NCBI GenBank assembly: GCA_033065855.1
Contig: JAVXUO010000473.1
Location: forward strand, 124,001 to 188,000
Source: Escallonia rubra
Taxonomy: Eukaryota > Streptophyta > Magnoliopsida > Escalloniales > Escalloniaceae
DNA length: 64,000 bases
Direction of reading: 5' to 3'
Shown here one piece after another: positions 48,331 to 58,900 of the stretch (position 1 is the stretch's first letter; every line of letters begins with the position of its first letter). Under the pieces are notes generated by a model that saw nothing but the letters and a program-made list of their open reading frames with translations, was not told the origin of the DNA and searched no databases. The position numbers and the translations under genes are program-made.

Positions 48331-51300
48331 TGGGTTCCATGTTGGTTTATTTATTGTCTTTATTAATTTCTTCTAGGGCCGGGGGTGCTTTTTTGTTGCC
48401 GTTATAGTCTTGGTTAGTTTCTTTTGGGCCTTGTTTGGGGGTTGGGGGAAGGGAGGTGGGTGCATGTGTTGATTGGCTGCTTTAAAGCACGTCGCGTGCA
48501 TGTGTTGACCCCTCTTTTGCTGTACATATTTGTCTAGGATAATTTTACTTGTCTAAGAAATCTGTTATTCGTTTTTCGTGAATTAGTACTTCAATTCATA
48601 TTTATTAGCTCTGTTACATGGACCCTTCACTTGGCGTGAATTTGGTGACAGGCACGTGGCAGTAGAGGGTACTCACTTACGTACCTATGGAAAAAATTGG
48701 TTATTGGTTATTGCTTATTGGTGTTTGGGTTGCTATTTGTAAGTCGTATCTTCGATTTCAATAGGACATTGTCAACCCTTACACTTGTTGAAGCCTGAAG
48801 GTCATTGTAAGTAGTGACGATTGGCCAATCTAAATGTTCATCATGGCTCATGGGCTTAAACCATTGCAACCGAATTTCTAAGGCCATTTGTCACTACTAT
48901 CTGGGTCTCTAATTGTGTGTGTGGTACGGTCGACATCAGTAGGAGATTTAACCCTTAATGGGGCTAAGTTGCCAAAATTTAAATGTTCACAATGGGCTTA
49001 AACCATTGGGACCGGGTTGTTGTTGCTGTAAGTAGAAAAGTTTCAAAGCCATCGGTTATTTCTTTTTTGAGATTGTCAACCCCTACATACACCTGTTGAA
49101 GGTTTTTGTTGGTAACTTATGAGTTATGACTGCCATATCGGGAAGTTCTGATTATTATTTCACGGCCATTGGGCAATACTTGTAGTGTAATTAGAGAAAG
49201 TTTCGAGGTCCAGCTAGGAAGAAAATAGAAAAGGTTGTAAATAATGATTTATAAGTCATCCTGTACCAATTTTAGGCTGTCCAAAGCAAGCGGGTGAGAG
49301 GTGTGGATCTACCTCGCATGATAATCTTCGCCAACTTTTGTGTTTGGTTATGAGGTGATGGGGGCTGTAAATCAATCGGTTTGGACTAGTAGAGTTCGAT
49401 CCTCTGATCTCCTGGAAGAAGATCAGATCGAATACGATCCTTTAATCTAATTGATCCGTGAGACTTGAATCTGAATATGGATTTGCTATGAATAGTACCT
49501 CTGACGAGCGAATCTAATGAGGGATAACAACTCTCTTGGAATTTTGACACTGTTACTCTTTATATCAGTAATAATTTGATTGTTTTGCATATTGGAAGAG
49601 GTGATACAGACTATTCATCTATGTATTCGTCTTACATGCATTTATGTCTACACTGTTTTATTGTCATCTACGAAGAGGCAATCAAAGAGAGAATTTATGG
49701 AAAGAGATATGTGCAGGGCTTGGGGGAGGGAGGGATGGCTTTACCCTTACCTCTGGTTTTATTCATATGTTTACAGTATGAACACTCAAATCCTATCCTA
49801 TTATAGTATAAAACGCTGCAGATATATATGTAATGTTTGCTCAGGTCAACCTTTATCCTAGTCCCTAATCAACTGCTGCTGTTTTGAAACCTATACAAAA
49901 TATAATGTTACAAGTATGTATGTAATGTTAGCTCAGATCAACCTTAATCCTAATTGGATTTGTTAAGTTACCAGATTGACATGTGGATCGCAGCCACATC
50001 ATAGGATCATGCACACTAGCGATATCTGGATTGTCGGATTGGTATAAGATTATATTTACTCATTCACAGCCTTTGGGTTCGTTCACAAAGGAGGTGGCTG
50101 CTTGCGGGCGAGACAGAGCTGGGATTGCTGGGGGAGGAGGGGCTCTATGGATGATCGGAGCTTGAGGGTGGATTTGGACAGTCGTGTATGCCACCTACTG
50201 TGATTGTTCTTCGACAACCATGAAGCAGAATTAAAGGTGCTAGATGTGGTTCAGAGCCTCTAATGAGTCAGTAAGTGTGAAAACAGGTAGATAAATGGGA
50301 CTGGTCACTGGTGGGCATCAGTAGGGGGATCTGAGGGGTTTGCGGGTTGCCTCGTAGGTGGTTGTTGAGTGGGAGCTTGGGCTAGGCAATTGTCGAATGG
50401 TGGTGGTCCTCTGTTTGCGAGTGAAATCTGGGTTGGGTATTCTCCTCCGTGGAGGTTATTAGGGTCGATACAGTGTCTTGCATGGTAGTATCAGGTACTG
50501 GGGAGGACACGTCCGTGAGACTACCATATGAGAGAGTAGGGTTGAGGTTATGATGGTATTGACGACCAAACGTGATTCCCCAGTAGCGGGTCGGTCGGTG
50601 GTGTAATCATGTCCTTTCTTGGTAAAGTTTTAAGTTTTGGGTTTCAGGATTATGCTCAGCTAGGACGTGGAACCGGGAGAGAGCCTTGAAAATAGGATAG
50701 AACTCTCCAATTGTATGATGGGAGGTGGAATTGGACCAATGTTTGTTCATTTAATGAAGGGGGGTCTGTGATGATGGTTTCTTAGTGGGGGATTTGCAGA
50801 GGAGTTCTCGGATGATGTTTGATGACCATCGTCCGTGGCCTGGAGATTACGGCGGTAGATTGGTGGTATCATCGGGGTGTCGTGCCATGTAAAAGGGTGG
50901 TCGTTACGGGGACGACGAGGATAGTCAAAGGTTTTAGCAGCCGGCGTTGGTGTGGCCTAAGCACACCCACGGATGAAGCACAACATGTGTAAATTTTCAC
51001 ATGTTATTTGTTGGATGATTTTCCAATTTTAATGCACTTTGTGATAGGTTCATTGATATTGAGTTGAATGCGCTATCTAGCAAATTGCCGCCTCGTGACT
51101 TATGAGGTGATGGTCTCAACTCTAATATGTATAGCTATATTGAATCCAACTTGGGTTGGGATCTCTTTGAATCCGGATGATCATGATGGTGAATTTAGCA
51201 GTTTTAAGGGTTGAGATCCACACGCGAAGCAGAAGGTAATTTTCCCCAACAAAGCATGGTTCTTGCTCCTGGGCTTTACTTAGATCGTCGGTGGAAGTAC

Positions 51301-51336
51301 ATTATAAGAGGAAGAAGTTATTACCTAATTCCATTA
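48331..51336. other. No gene recognised; minor direct repeats
   Basis: Degenerate duplications are visible: TTGTCAACCC...CTTGTTGAAG near 48770 and again near 49075, with GGGCTTAAACCATTG at 48853 and 48994. TGTAATGTTTGCTCAGGTCA at ~49830 recurs as TGTAATGTTAGCTCAGATCA at ~49920. The GC-richer 50090-50950 part has no recognisable protein. No RNA gene seen. Confidence 0.4.
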
Positions 51337-51904
51337 GGGTCCGATTGGTAAATGGAATTGGAATTGAAATTGGGAATTGCAATTCAATTCCAATTCTCAA
51401 GGAATTGGAATTAACTTGGAATTGAATAGAATTTGTAATTCTATTGATTGGTTAGCACAGAAAATTAGGTTGAGAATTGAAAATTGCTAAAGGAAGAAAA
51501 AAAAAACATAAAAATTGTTAAAAAATTGTAAAAAAGTGAAATTGCTTAACTAAAAATTACATTTTAAATTACTAAAGTAAAATTTGTAATTCCATTAAAT
51601 TCAAATTGCTAAAGCAAAAAATATATTTTGATCACAATAGCCACAACTAATTTTATTAAGTTGCACAACAACCATTTATAGATATAAAAATATGAAATTT
51701 TTCCGAAGAAAGTCAATAAAAATCTTCACAGCACCAATTAAAATGCGAGTCACAATTTTTTCAATTCCCATAGATCAACATCCAGTAAAAAGAACAGTTT
51801 CAAAATAGCTCCTAAAGGAATAACATCTCATATAGACAATAACAAAAAAATAGCTCCTAAAGAAATAATATTTCTGATAGGTGATTAGTCAATCATATCA
51901 AATT

Positions 51905-52030
51905 TGTCGTCCACGCCTAGCTTGATATTCAGCTAACATGCCCTTAACTAAATTCTCTTTAAATGTGGTCCTTTCAGTCGTAAGTCGAACAGATCTTATC
52001 ACTTCCTTATCGCTCGTGTCATCTGAATTG
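51905..52030 (-). pseudogene. Unassigned C-terminal coding scrap in the Harbinger-like element
   Basis: The minus strand reads DDTSDKEVIRSVRLTTERTT, then KENLVKGMLAEYQARRGRQI and a stop. The clean end and charged composition look like the C-terminus of a real protein. It could be from an element-encoded protein or a third captured host gene; no motif decides. Confidence 0.35.
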
Positions 52031-52189
52031 GAGCAGCTGCTTATTTTGCATCAACCTCGACCAAATAGTTCTACCAAATAATTCTGCACATAAGAGCAAA
52101 TATATTTACCGCTACATAAAAATAGAAACTGATTTATAGAGTATAACTAAAATGAAAAAAACCAATTAACCAACATTCTCAAATTTTCC

Positions 52190-52440
52190 TACAGCAATGT
52201 TTTAGCATCATGCAAGAATAATGATCCAATCTAGGTTGAACCCTGTAAACACTAGACATGATCTCAAAGTATCTCCTTCCCTCCTCTACAAGTCCTGAAT
52301 GACTACAAGCGCTTAACAAATGAGTGAAAGTGACATGATCAGGCTCCTGATCGTTGCTAACCATGAGCTCAAATTACTCGATCCATTTTCTATAAAAAAA
52401 AGCATGCACAGCAAAACCTGCAAGCATAGCTGTCCAAGCT
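52190..52440 (-). pseudogene. Captured PPR gene fragment, C-terminal repeats
   Basis: The minus strand reads NSIAWTA-LAGFAVHAFF and then, after a frame change, PDHVTFTHLLSACSHSGLVE and GRRYFEIMSSVYRVQPRLDH. These are the typical last repeats of a PLS-class pentatricopeptide protein, a family acting in organelle RNA processing. The text stops matching after HYSCM, where the usual VDLLGRAG continuation is absent. No start, no targeting peptide, no E/DYW domain. Confidence 0.85.
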
Positions 52441-52459
52441 ATCAATCCGGGTTTTTAAT

Positions 52460-52483
52460 CCCAACCCCTTCCTACCACAACCA
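52460..52483. repeat. 24-bp direct repeat, copy 1 (partner at 53831-53854)
   Basis: CCCAACCCCTTCCTACCACA and the next four bases recur exactly at 53831-53854. On the minus strand both copies read GCGRKGLG in PPR frame, so both are PPR sequence. The ALDH3 block lies between them. The pair looks like a target duplication or template-switch scar made when the ALDH3 piece entered the PPR piece. Confidence 0.85.
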
Positions 52484-52587
52484 CTTTGAACATGAACAGT
52501 AATAATAGTATAGATGATGCAGTGCGCTTTGAACATGAACAGTAATAATAGTATAGCTGTCCAAGCTATACTATTATTACTGTTCAT
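52484..52587. repeat. 30-bp direct repeat plus 23-bp perfect palindrome arm
   Basis: CTTTGAACATGAACAGTAAT and the next ten bases occur at 52484-52513 and 52527-52556. ATGAACAGTAATAATAGTAT and three further bases (52535-52557) pair perfectly with 52565-52587 across a 7-base spacer, so the single strand would fold into a 23-bp hairpin. This sits next to the PPR/ALDH3 junction. Confidence 0.9.
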
Positions 52588-52699
52588 ATATATAGCACGT
52601 TCCTACTGTAGTCTATTATTATCCTTCCTATCACTGCATTTCTTCTCCAAGAGAATAACAAAGCCTTAAAAGAAAGTTGAATGCAATGGATTTCTAGGA

Positions 52700-53505
52700 T
52701 TTTACCGTTAGAATAGGGAGTAAAGGACCAAAAATTTCCTCAGACATGATCAAAGAGTCTTCTGGGACATCCAGTAAAATGGTAGGAGCTATCTTTCTGC
52801 CAAGTGTGGAAAGAAGCAAAAAATGACATGAAGTGCTTATCCCACTTAAATTACCCCCTTGAGGAACTACGCACATGCAGTAAACTAAAACTTACAGGTT
52901 GCTTTCATCTCTTTGACCTCCATGAACTATCTTACCAGAAACCTTATCGTCATCCAATAGCTTTGTCAAACGAGCAAAGTGGTTGGAACTCACAATGCGA
53001 GACAAGTCTTTTGAATTTAACTGATCATCCCCATAAAAATTCTTCAACTCAGTTTTTAAAGCATCTACCTGGAGAAGAGGTGGACAAGAAAATGGATCAC
53101 CATTTACGTGTCAGAAGATAAGTTGCTTCGTATGCAGGGAACCTTACCAACTTTGGAGCATAATCTTTTGTTGTTATAATGTAATCAGGAGAAACGCAGG
53201 CTTGTCCATTGTTGCCCCCCCACTTGCCTGCAATGATACGCCTTGTTGCAACCTTTAGAATATGAGGTGATCACATAAGATAAAATGGCAGTGATGGCAC
53301 CATATGTATGAAACCATTACTAAGTTTGACAAAGGAAAAACTCTCTTTACTTGTAACTTGTAAGTTTATGTTTGAATCCACAATAACAGGAGATTTTCCT
53401 CCAAGCTCCAACACTACAGGTGTAAGATGCTTTGCAGCGGCAGCCAACACAACCCGTCCCACTTTCCCGTTCCCTGCAAAAGTTATTTCTTCGTTATAAA
53501 TCACG
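52700..53505 (-). pseudogene. Captured ALDH3 (aldehyde dehydrogenase) gene fragment with introns
   Basis: On the minus strand, in order: EEITFAGNGKVGRVVLAAAA then AKHLTPVVLELGGKSPVIVD (53504-53390); TRRIIAGKWGGNNGQACVSP then DYIITTKDYAPKL (53255-53145), which includes the catalytic Cys; DALKTELKNFYGDDQLNSKD and LSRIVSSNHFARLTKLLDDD (~53070-52930); IAPTILLDVPEDSLIMSEEI and FGPLLPILTV (52805-52700). This is the class 3 ALDH core, i.e. oxidation of aliphatic aldehydes with NAD(P)+. Non-coding gaps between blocks sit where introns would, so capture was at the DNA level. The N-terminal third and C-terminus are missing; no independent start. Confidence 0.88.
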
Positions 53506-53859
53506 ACTTAGGGATCAAGTATGAATAGTCACAGTGTTTTAAGCCAATGCCTACTACAGCTAACTTGCTATTTTAACTGGCAAAGCTTATTTCAGGTAAT
53601 TGACGAAATTAAAAAATAAGTCTCTTAAGTAACCACACTTTGGGGTGTCCCTTGTCATAGGAATCTCTTCCTACCTGTGGACATATACATCCAATAACAA
53701 AATCTCTGACCATCCAACACTATCCAACAAGAAAAAATAAAAGGTGTGAGAACCCATGAAATTTACGGGGCATCGACATGCATTCTACTCCCCCACAATT
53801 TATTCTAGACCATTTCATATATTTAAAAAGCCCAACCCCTTCCTACCACAACCAGTAGC

Positions 53860-54125
53860 ACAAGCTGAAATTATACAAGTAAGGGTAACTTCATTTGGTT
53901 CGAAAATTGTCTTTAATCTCATGCTATTACTAAAACACTGATTTCACGAAAATGCGGAAGTTAACGAATTCCTGGATACCAAATCTTTGTCAGGCATTTC
54001 GTCGAACAGTTGGTGTGCATCTTTAGAGCATCCCTCTTTGGCATAAAGAGACACTAAACGGTCACCAATGAACCCATCTCTGTAATTCGATGACTTCACT
54101 ATTTTGGCATGAACGACCACCATAA
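53860..54125 (-). pseudogene. Captured PPR gene fragment, N-terminal repeats
   Basis: The minus strand from ~54122 reads VHAKIVKSSNYRDGFIGDRL, then VSLYAKEGCSKDAHQLFDEM and PDKDLVSRNSLTSAFS. After a frame change come FEPNEVTLTCIISACATG and GCGRKGLGF. These are PLS-class PPR repeats; the last motif overlaps the 24-bp repeat and is continued, beyond the ALDH3 block, by the fragment at 52190-52440. Together they suggest one PPR gene fragment split by the ALDH3 piece. Confidence 0.85.
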
Positions 54126-55014
54126 CAAACTATCACTTCAAAATCCAAAGAGTCCACTAAATCACACTTATCCAAACACTTTGAATTTCTGCCAGTGCCA
54201 GGCAACCAAAAAGAGCAGCTCTACAATCTTTAACCCAAACTACAATCTCTGTAATTCGATGACTACACTACAATCTTTAACCCAAACTCAAAATCAAAAT
54301 CAATAACTGCTCCGGCCACACTACCAAGTAACATCACCCAAACTCAAAATCAATATCAATAACAAAGTTAAGATTTGAAATACATAGATACATACCACAA
54401 CAGCCAAATTACCGTCGCTGCCGTCAAAAAGAGTAGATCGTTGCCGCCGTCAAAGCAGCAGATCGTTGCCGCCGTCGCCGTCAAATTAGTTGATCGTAGC
54501 CACCACCGTATGCACAGTAGATTTCCGCTTCCATGGTGAGGTACAATCATAGAGAAGAGAGAATGAAGAGAAGAACTGCCGAGGTTGAATCAGAAGAACG
54601 AAGGAAAAGAAGAAGAAGGAAGAGAATGTCGGGCAGAGGCTTTGAGTGGAGACGGAGAAACGGTGACAAAAATATAATGGACTGGAATTATAACTTTGAG
54701 GTTGGGCCTTAAGAATTGGACTGTGGGCCTTAAGGTATGTTTTTAATTTCATGGAATTGGGTATGAATTGTAATTCCAATTCCAAAAAAGTCGTCCAATC
54801 AGCAGAATTGTAATTCATAAGGTCCAATTCCGAAATCTAATTCAATTCCAAGGTTAATTCCGTGATCCAATCGGACCCTTAGGGAAAAGCAACTTTGAAA
54901 TTAACAGTTTATGTAATTGAACAGTGGTGGAAGTGTAGTGTTAATTTTTTCACAAAAAGAAGTAATGCGAGTTATTATTATGTATCTTAGCTAACATGGA
55001 CATATATTAATTAG

Positions 55015-55733
55015 TAGGGAAAATCACAAATGACCCCCTCGTCTATTTAAATTTTTTGGATTGACCCCTCTGATATTAATTTCGATAATTGATCCCCTCA
55101 TCGATCAATTTGGACAAATTAAGAACAATTGGTTGTACATCACCCCCACAACCTTCGCCAAAATTGTCAACTGCCATCATAACTACAATAATTATCACTA
55201 TACAGACCACCACCACTACCATGCTCACACTATCGATACAAAAACCCATCAGTACCGCCACCAAGCCTTCATTATACTTATTGCTGCCGACACCAAACAC
55301 CAAACCTATACCACCATACCCACAACAACCAAACCCTAACACTGCATGTCTTAAAAAATAAAACCACCACCATACCCACATATTTGTGATTAGCCAACAA
55401 ACCCTCCATTGCACACCGCCGCCACATCCAATCACCACAACCCTTATACGAGCCACAAAAAACAATCCAGATCCCGAGGGGAGAGAGGGAGGGGGGGGGG
55501 GGGGGGGGTCAATGATGGCTTTTAGGGTTTTCCTGTTTTGTTTTCACACGGAAGCATTGATATCTTGGCGCTTAGAGAATGATAGGAGCAACTTTAGAGT
55601 TTCACGTCTAAATTTATCTCAGTTGATAGTTGAGAGGGGTTGAGTTTCGAAATTAATATTTGAGGGGGGCGACCGAAAAATCCAAAATAAGGGGTGGGTG
55701 GGTGGGGGGGTGATATGTCATTTCATAGAATCA
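55015..55733. mobile_element. Non-autonomous TIR element with CCCCTC-rich ends
   Basis: The left GGGAAAATCACAAATGACCC, then GGATTGACCCCTCTGATATT and TTTCGATAATTGATCCCCTC, is mirrored at the right: GTGATATGTCATTTCATA, TTTGAGGGGGGCGACC, GGGTTGAGTTTCGAAATTAA. Similarity is moderate over ~100 bases. No clear target duplication. It contains an 18-base G tract (55491-55508). No transposase. Confidence 0.55.
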
Positions 55734-55980
55734 ATAAATATCAGTTTGATGTTCGTATCATCCTACTGAAAGCTGTATATTTGGAAGCGAACAACATATT
55801 TGTTGAAAGATTTGTCACTGTTATGCTTCAACATGGTTGCTGTAAAGAAGCACGCACTATAAGGGCTTGCAGTCCGATTTCTCGTAACAATTTAGTTTTT
55901 CAAAATTATTAAAACGTGCAAATCTCAAGCCATAGACACTCTTACCTTTGGTCCTTAAGAAGCCTTAGGCCAAACATAAA

Positions 55981-58900
55981 AGAGCTAACTACTCGGTTGA
56001 CTATTGAACTGTTAGACAAATTTAACTTTACGTCACTGGATATAGATTTCTGTTAAAGGGACCATTAGACTCATTAAGTTGTTTAATTAAGTCATTCTGT
56101 TAAGTTTTGTCAAGCTTATTGATTTAATTTAGGGGCAAATATGTCACTATATTTTTCTTTTTTCTCCCTCCTTGGTGAGAAATCGGAAAAGTTCAACGAA
56201 AATGACTTTATGTACTTGTGCAATGGAGAAACCGCCGAGGCGTACTTGTGCAGAAAACAACTACTAGTACGCGGCAGACCCGGCGAACCAAAACAATGCA
56301 GAATTCTTTCTTTTACGACACGTAGACTCAGAAAAACGAAGAGCATAATTTCGGGAGAAGGAAAAAAAAATTATGTTATGTTTTTCAGACTTGGACACCG
56401 TATATATATACAACACAGCACTAAAGGGTGCAACTCTTTACTGAAGAGTGCAATTGTTGGCAAAGGTTACAACTTTCTTTATGGTAATTTTTTTTAAATA
56501 ATTTAAATTTATATATTTAAAATATTTTTGTCCCAAAACGAATAAAGCCTGATGGGCCACAACCACGGACCGGACGGAAGGCGAGCCCGTGTGTTGTGGA
56601 CGTTTAGTCAACCTAGATCCTCCTTCCTTACAAAACTTGGGTACCCCCAAGGGGTCCAACCTTTAGCTCAAGGCTAGAGCTTATAAAGAGACCACATATA
56701 CTTTATCTCTTCTATGTGTAATTTTTCTTTTTCCTACAAGTTGAACTATCAACTTCAACTTTAATTTTCTCATTCACTTTTCATTTGTTTTAAATTTGTG
56801 AATATACTATGGTCATCTACTTCGATAGATGAGCATAAGTCAGTTTGTTCCCAACCAAATTATGGTGTGGAACCCATTTGAAAATTGAGTCAAAGATGGC
56901 TTCTCAATAATGAGTTTAAAACCTAGATTCCAACAATCCCCCACATGAATAGAAAATTGACTGGACACTATACGCAAAGAAACGCTGACACTAGAAAGTG
57001 TTCAATTAGAACGACACTGGATCGGGATAGGTTGCCGATGGCTTTGAACCTTCCCTAGTGAGAACTATCAGATTTACTGGTTAACCAATAAACATGATGT
57101 TTTGAACTGTTCAACCTTTAGTGTAAATCGAGACAATAAAACTTCACGCAATATCGCTCAAACATTGTTTTGAGGTTCTCATTGTTGTGTTCATTTTGGC
57201 CCTAAACAACTCCTGGTTTTTCATGAGTACTCTCTGAGAATTCAGCCTTGCAATTCTCATAGAATGGCCCACTTCTTACTCACATAGGCGATTTCTTATT
57301 AGGAGGTTCCTACTGCACCCCTACTAGGATTTCCAAGATATAAGAGTTATTAAAAGCATAGTTTAACCTAAGCTTTTGTAGGTGGCACTGTCTGCTCATC
57401 ATAGGAATGGATATGAGGGTTATAACCCCCCTTCCCCGCCCCACAGTGCTTCATCTGAGTCGTATTTACATAATTCGATTTTTCCTTTGAACCTAGATCT
57501 TGGGATCTCCAGTCAGCTAGGCAGGATTTCCATTATAGCAACTCTTTAGTTCATAGGCTTAAGACCCATTCCCCTCAATGACGTATTTACTTTCTCTCTA
57601 GTCAAAGCTTTTGTTAACGGATCCACAATGTTATCCTTTGACTTCACATAGTCAATAGAGATAATTCCACTACAGAGTAATTGTTTAATGGTATTGTGTC
57701 TGTGACATATGTGTCTAGACTTACTGTTATACATACTGTTTTGTACTCTTCCAATTGCAGATTGGCTATCACAATGTATGCAAATTGGCGGCACAAGCTT
57801 AGGCCAATTTGGAATATCCTCCAAGAAATTAAGAAGCTACTCTGCTTCTTCTCTCGCTTTATGTAAAACAATGAATTCAAATTCCATAGTGGATCTGGCA
57901 ATGCATGTCTGCTTTGAGGATTTACAAGAAATACCTGCTCCTCCTAATGTAAACAAATCTCCACTTGTGGACTTTGTTTCATTACAAACTGATATCCAAT
58001 TAACATCACTGTATACTTCTAATACAGCTAGATATCTGGCATAATGCAGCCCAAAATTTAAGGTATATTTTAAGTACCTTAAAACTCCTATAATAACTAT
58101 CCAGTGATTCTTCCCGGATTGCTAGAACATCTGCTTAATTTACTGACAACATATGCTATATCTGGTCTTGTGCAATTCATGACATACATTAGACTACCAA
58201 TTGTTAAATGTAAATTTACATTTAGTGGTATCTTCACAGGACTAGCATCATAACATTTAAATTTGTCTAGCACTTTCTCAATATAATGAGATTGTGACAA
58301 GACTAATCAATTTGATGTTTTGATAATTTTCATACCAAGTATAACATCAGCCACACTTAAATCTTTCATATCAAATTTACTGGTTAACATTTTCTTTGTA
58401 GCCTTAATGAATTCATTATTGCTCCCGATAATGAGCATGTCATCAACGTAAAGACAAATAATGACAAATCCTTTTTTAGTGCCTTTAACGTAGACACATT
58501 TATCACATTCGTTAATTCTAAAGCTATTTTTAATAATGACTTTATCAAACTTTTTATGATATTGTTTCAGAGCATGTTTTAGTCCATAAAGTGACTTAAC
58601 AAGCTTACACGCCTTCCTCTTTTGATCAGTCGCTACAAACCCCTCGGGTTGCTCCATATAGATCTCTTCATTTAGATCTCCATTTAAGAAGGTAGTTTTC
58701 ACATCCATTTGGTGTATCTCAAGATTATTAATAGCTGCAATAGCTATCAATATTAGAATGGATGTTATTCTAGTAATTGGTAAGTATGTATCAAAATAAT
58801 CAAGACCTTCATTTTGTCTGTATCTCTTAACAGCCAACCTGGCCTTATACTTTTCGATCGTTCCATCAACTTTCATCTTTCTCTTGAAAATCCATTTACA

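Larger units (their letters stand above)
51337..54878. mobile_element. PIF/Harbinger-like element carrying host gene fragments
   Basis: Terminal inverted repeats begin GGGTCCGATTGG at both ends (12 of 12). AATTCC/GGAATT-rich subterminal sequence continues for ~100 bases. A TTA trinucleotide is duplicated at 51334-51336 and 54879-54881. TIR plus TTA duplication fits PIF/Harbinger. The interior contains, on the minus strand, two parts of a PPR gene (53860-54125 and 52190-52440) flanking exons of an ALDH3 gene (52700-53505). A short minus-strand tail at ~52025-51905 ends EYQARRGRQI-stop; it may be a remnant of an element-encoded protein but I cannot assign it. No intact transposase is seen, so movement would need help from another copy. 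Confidence 0.8.
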
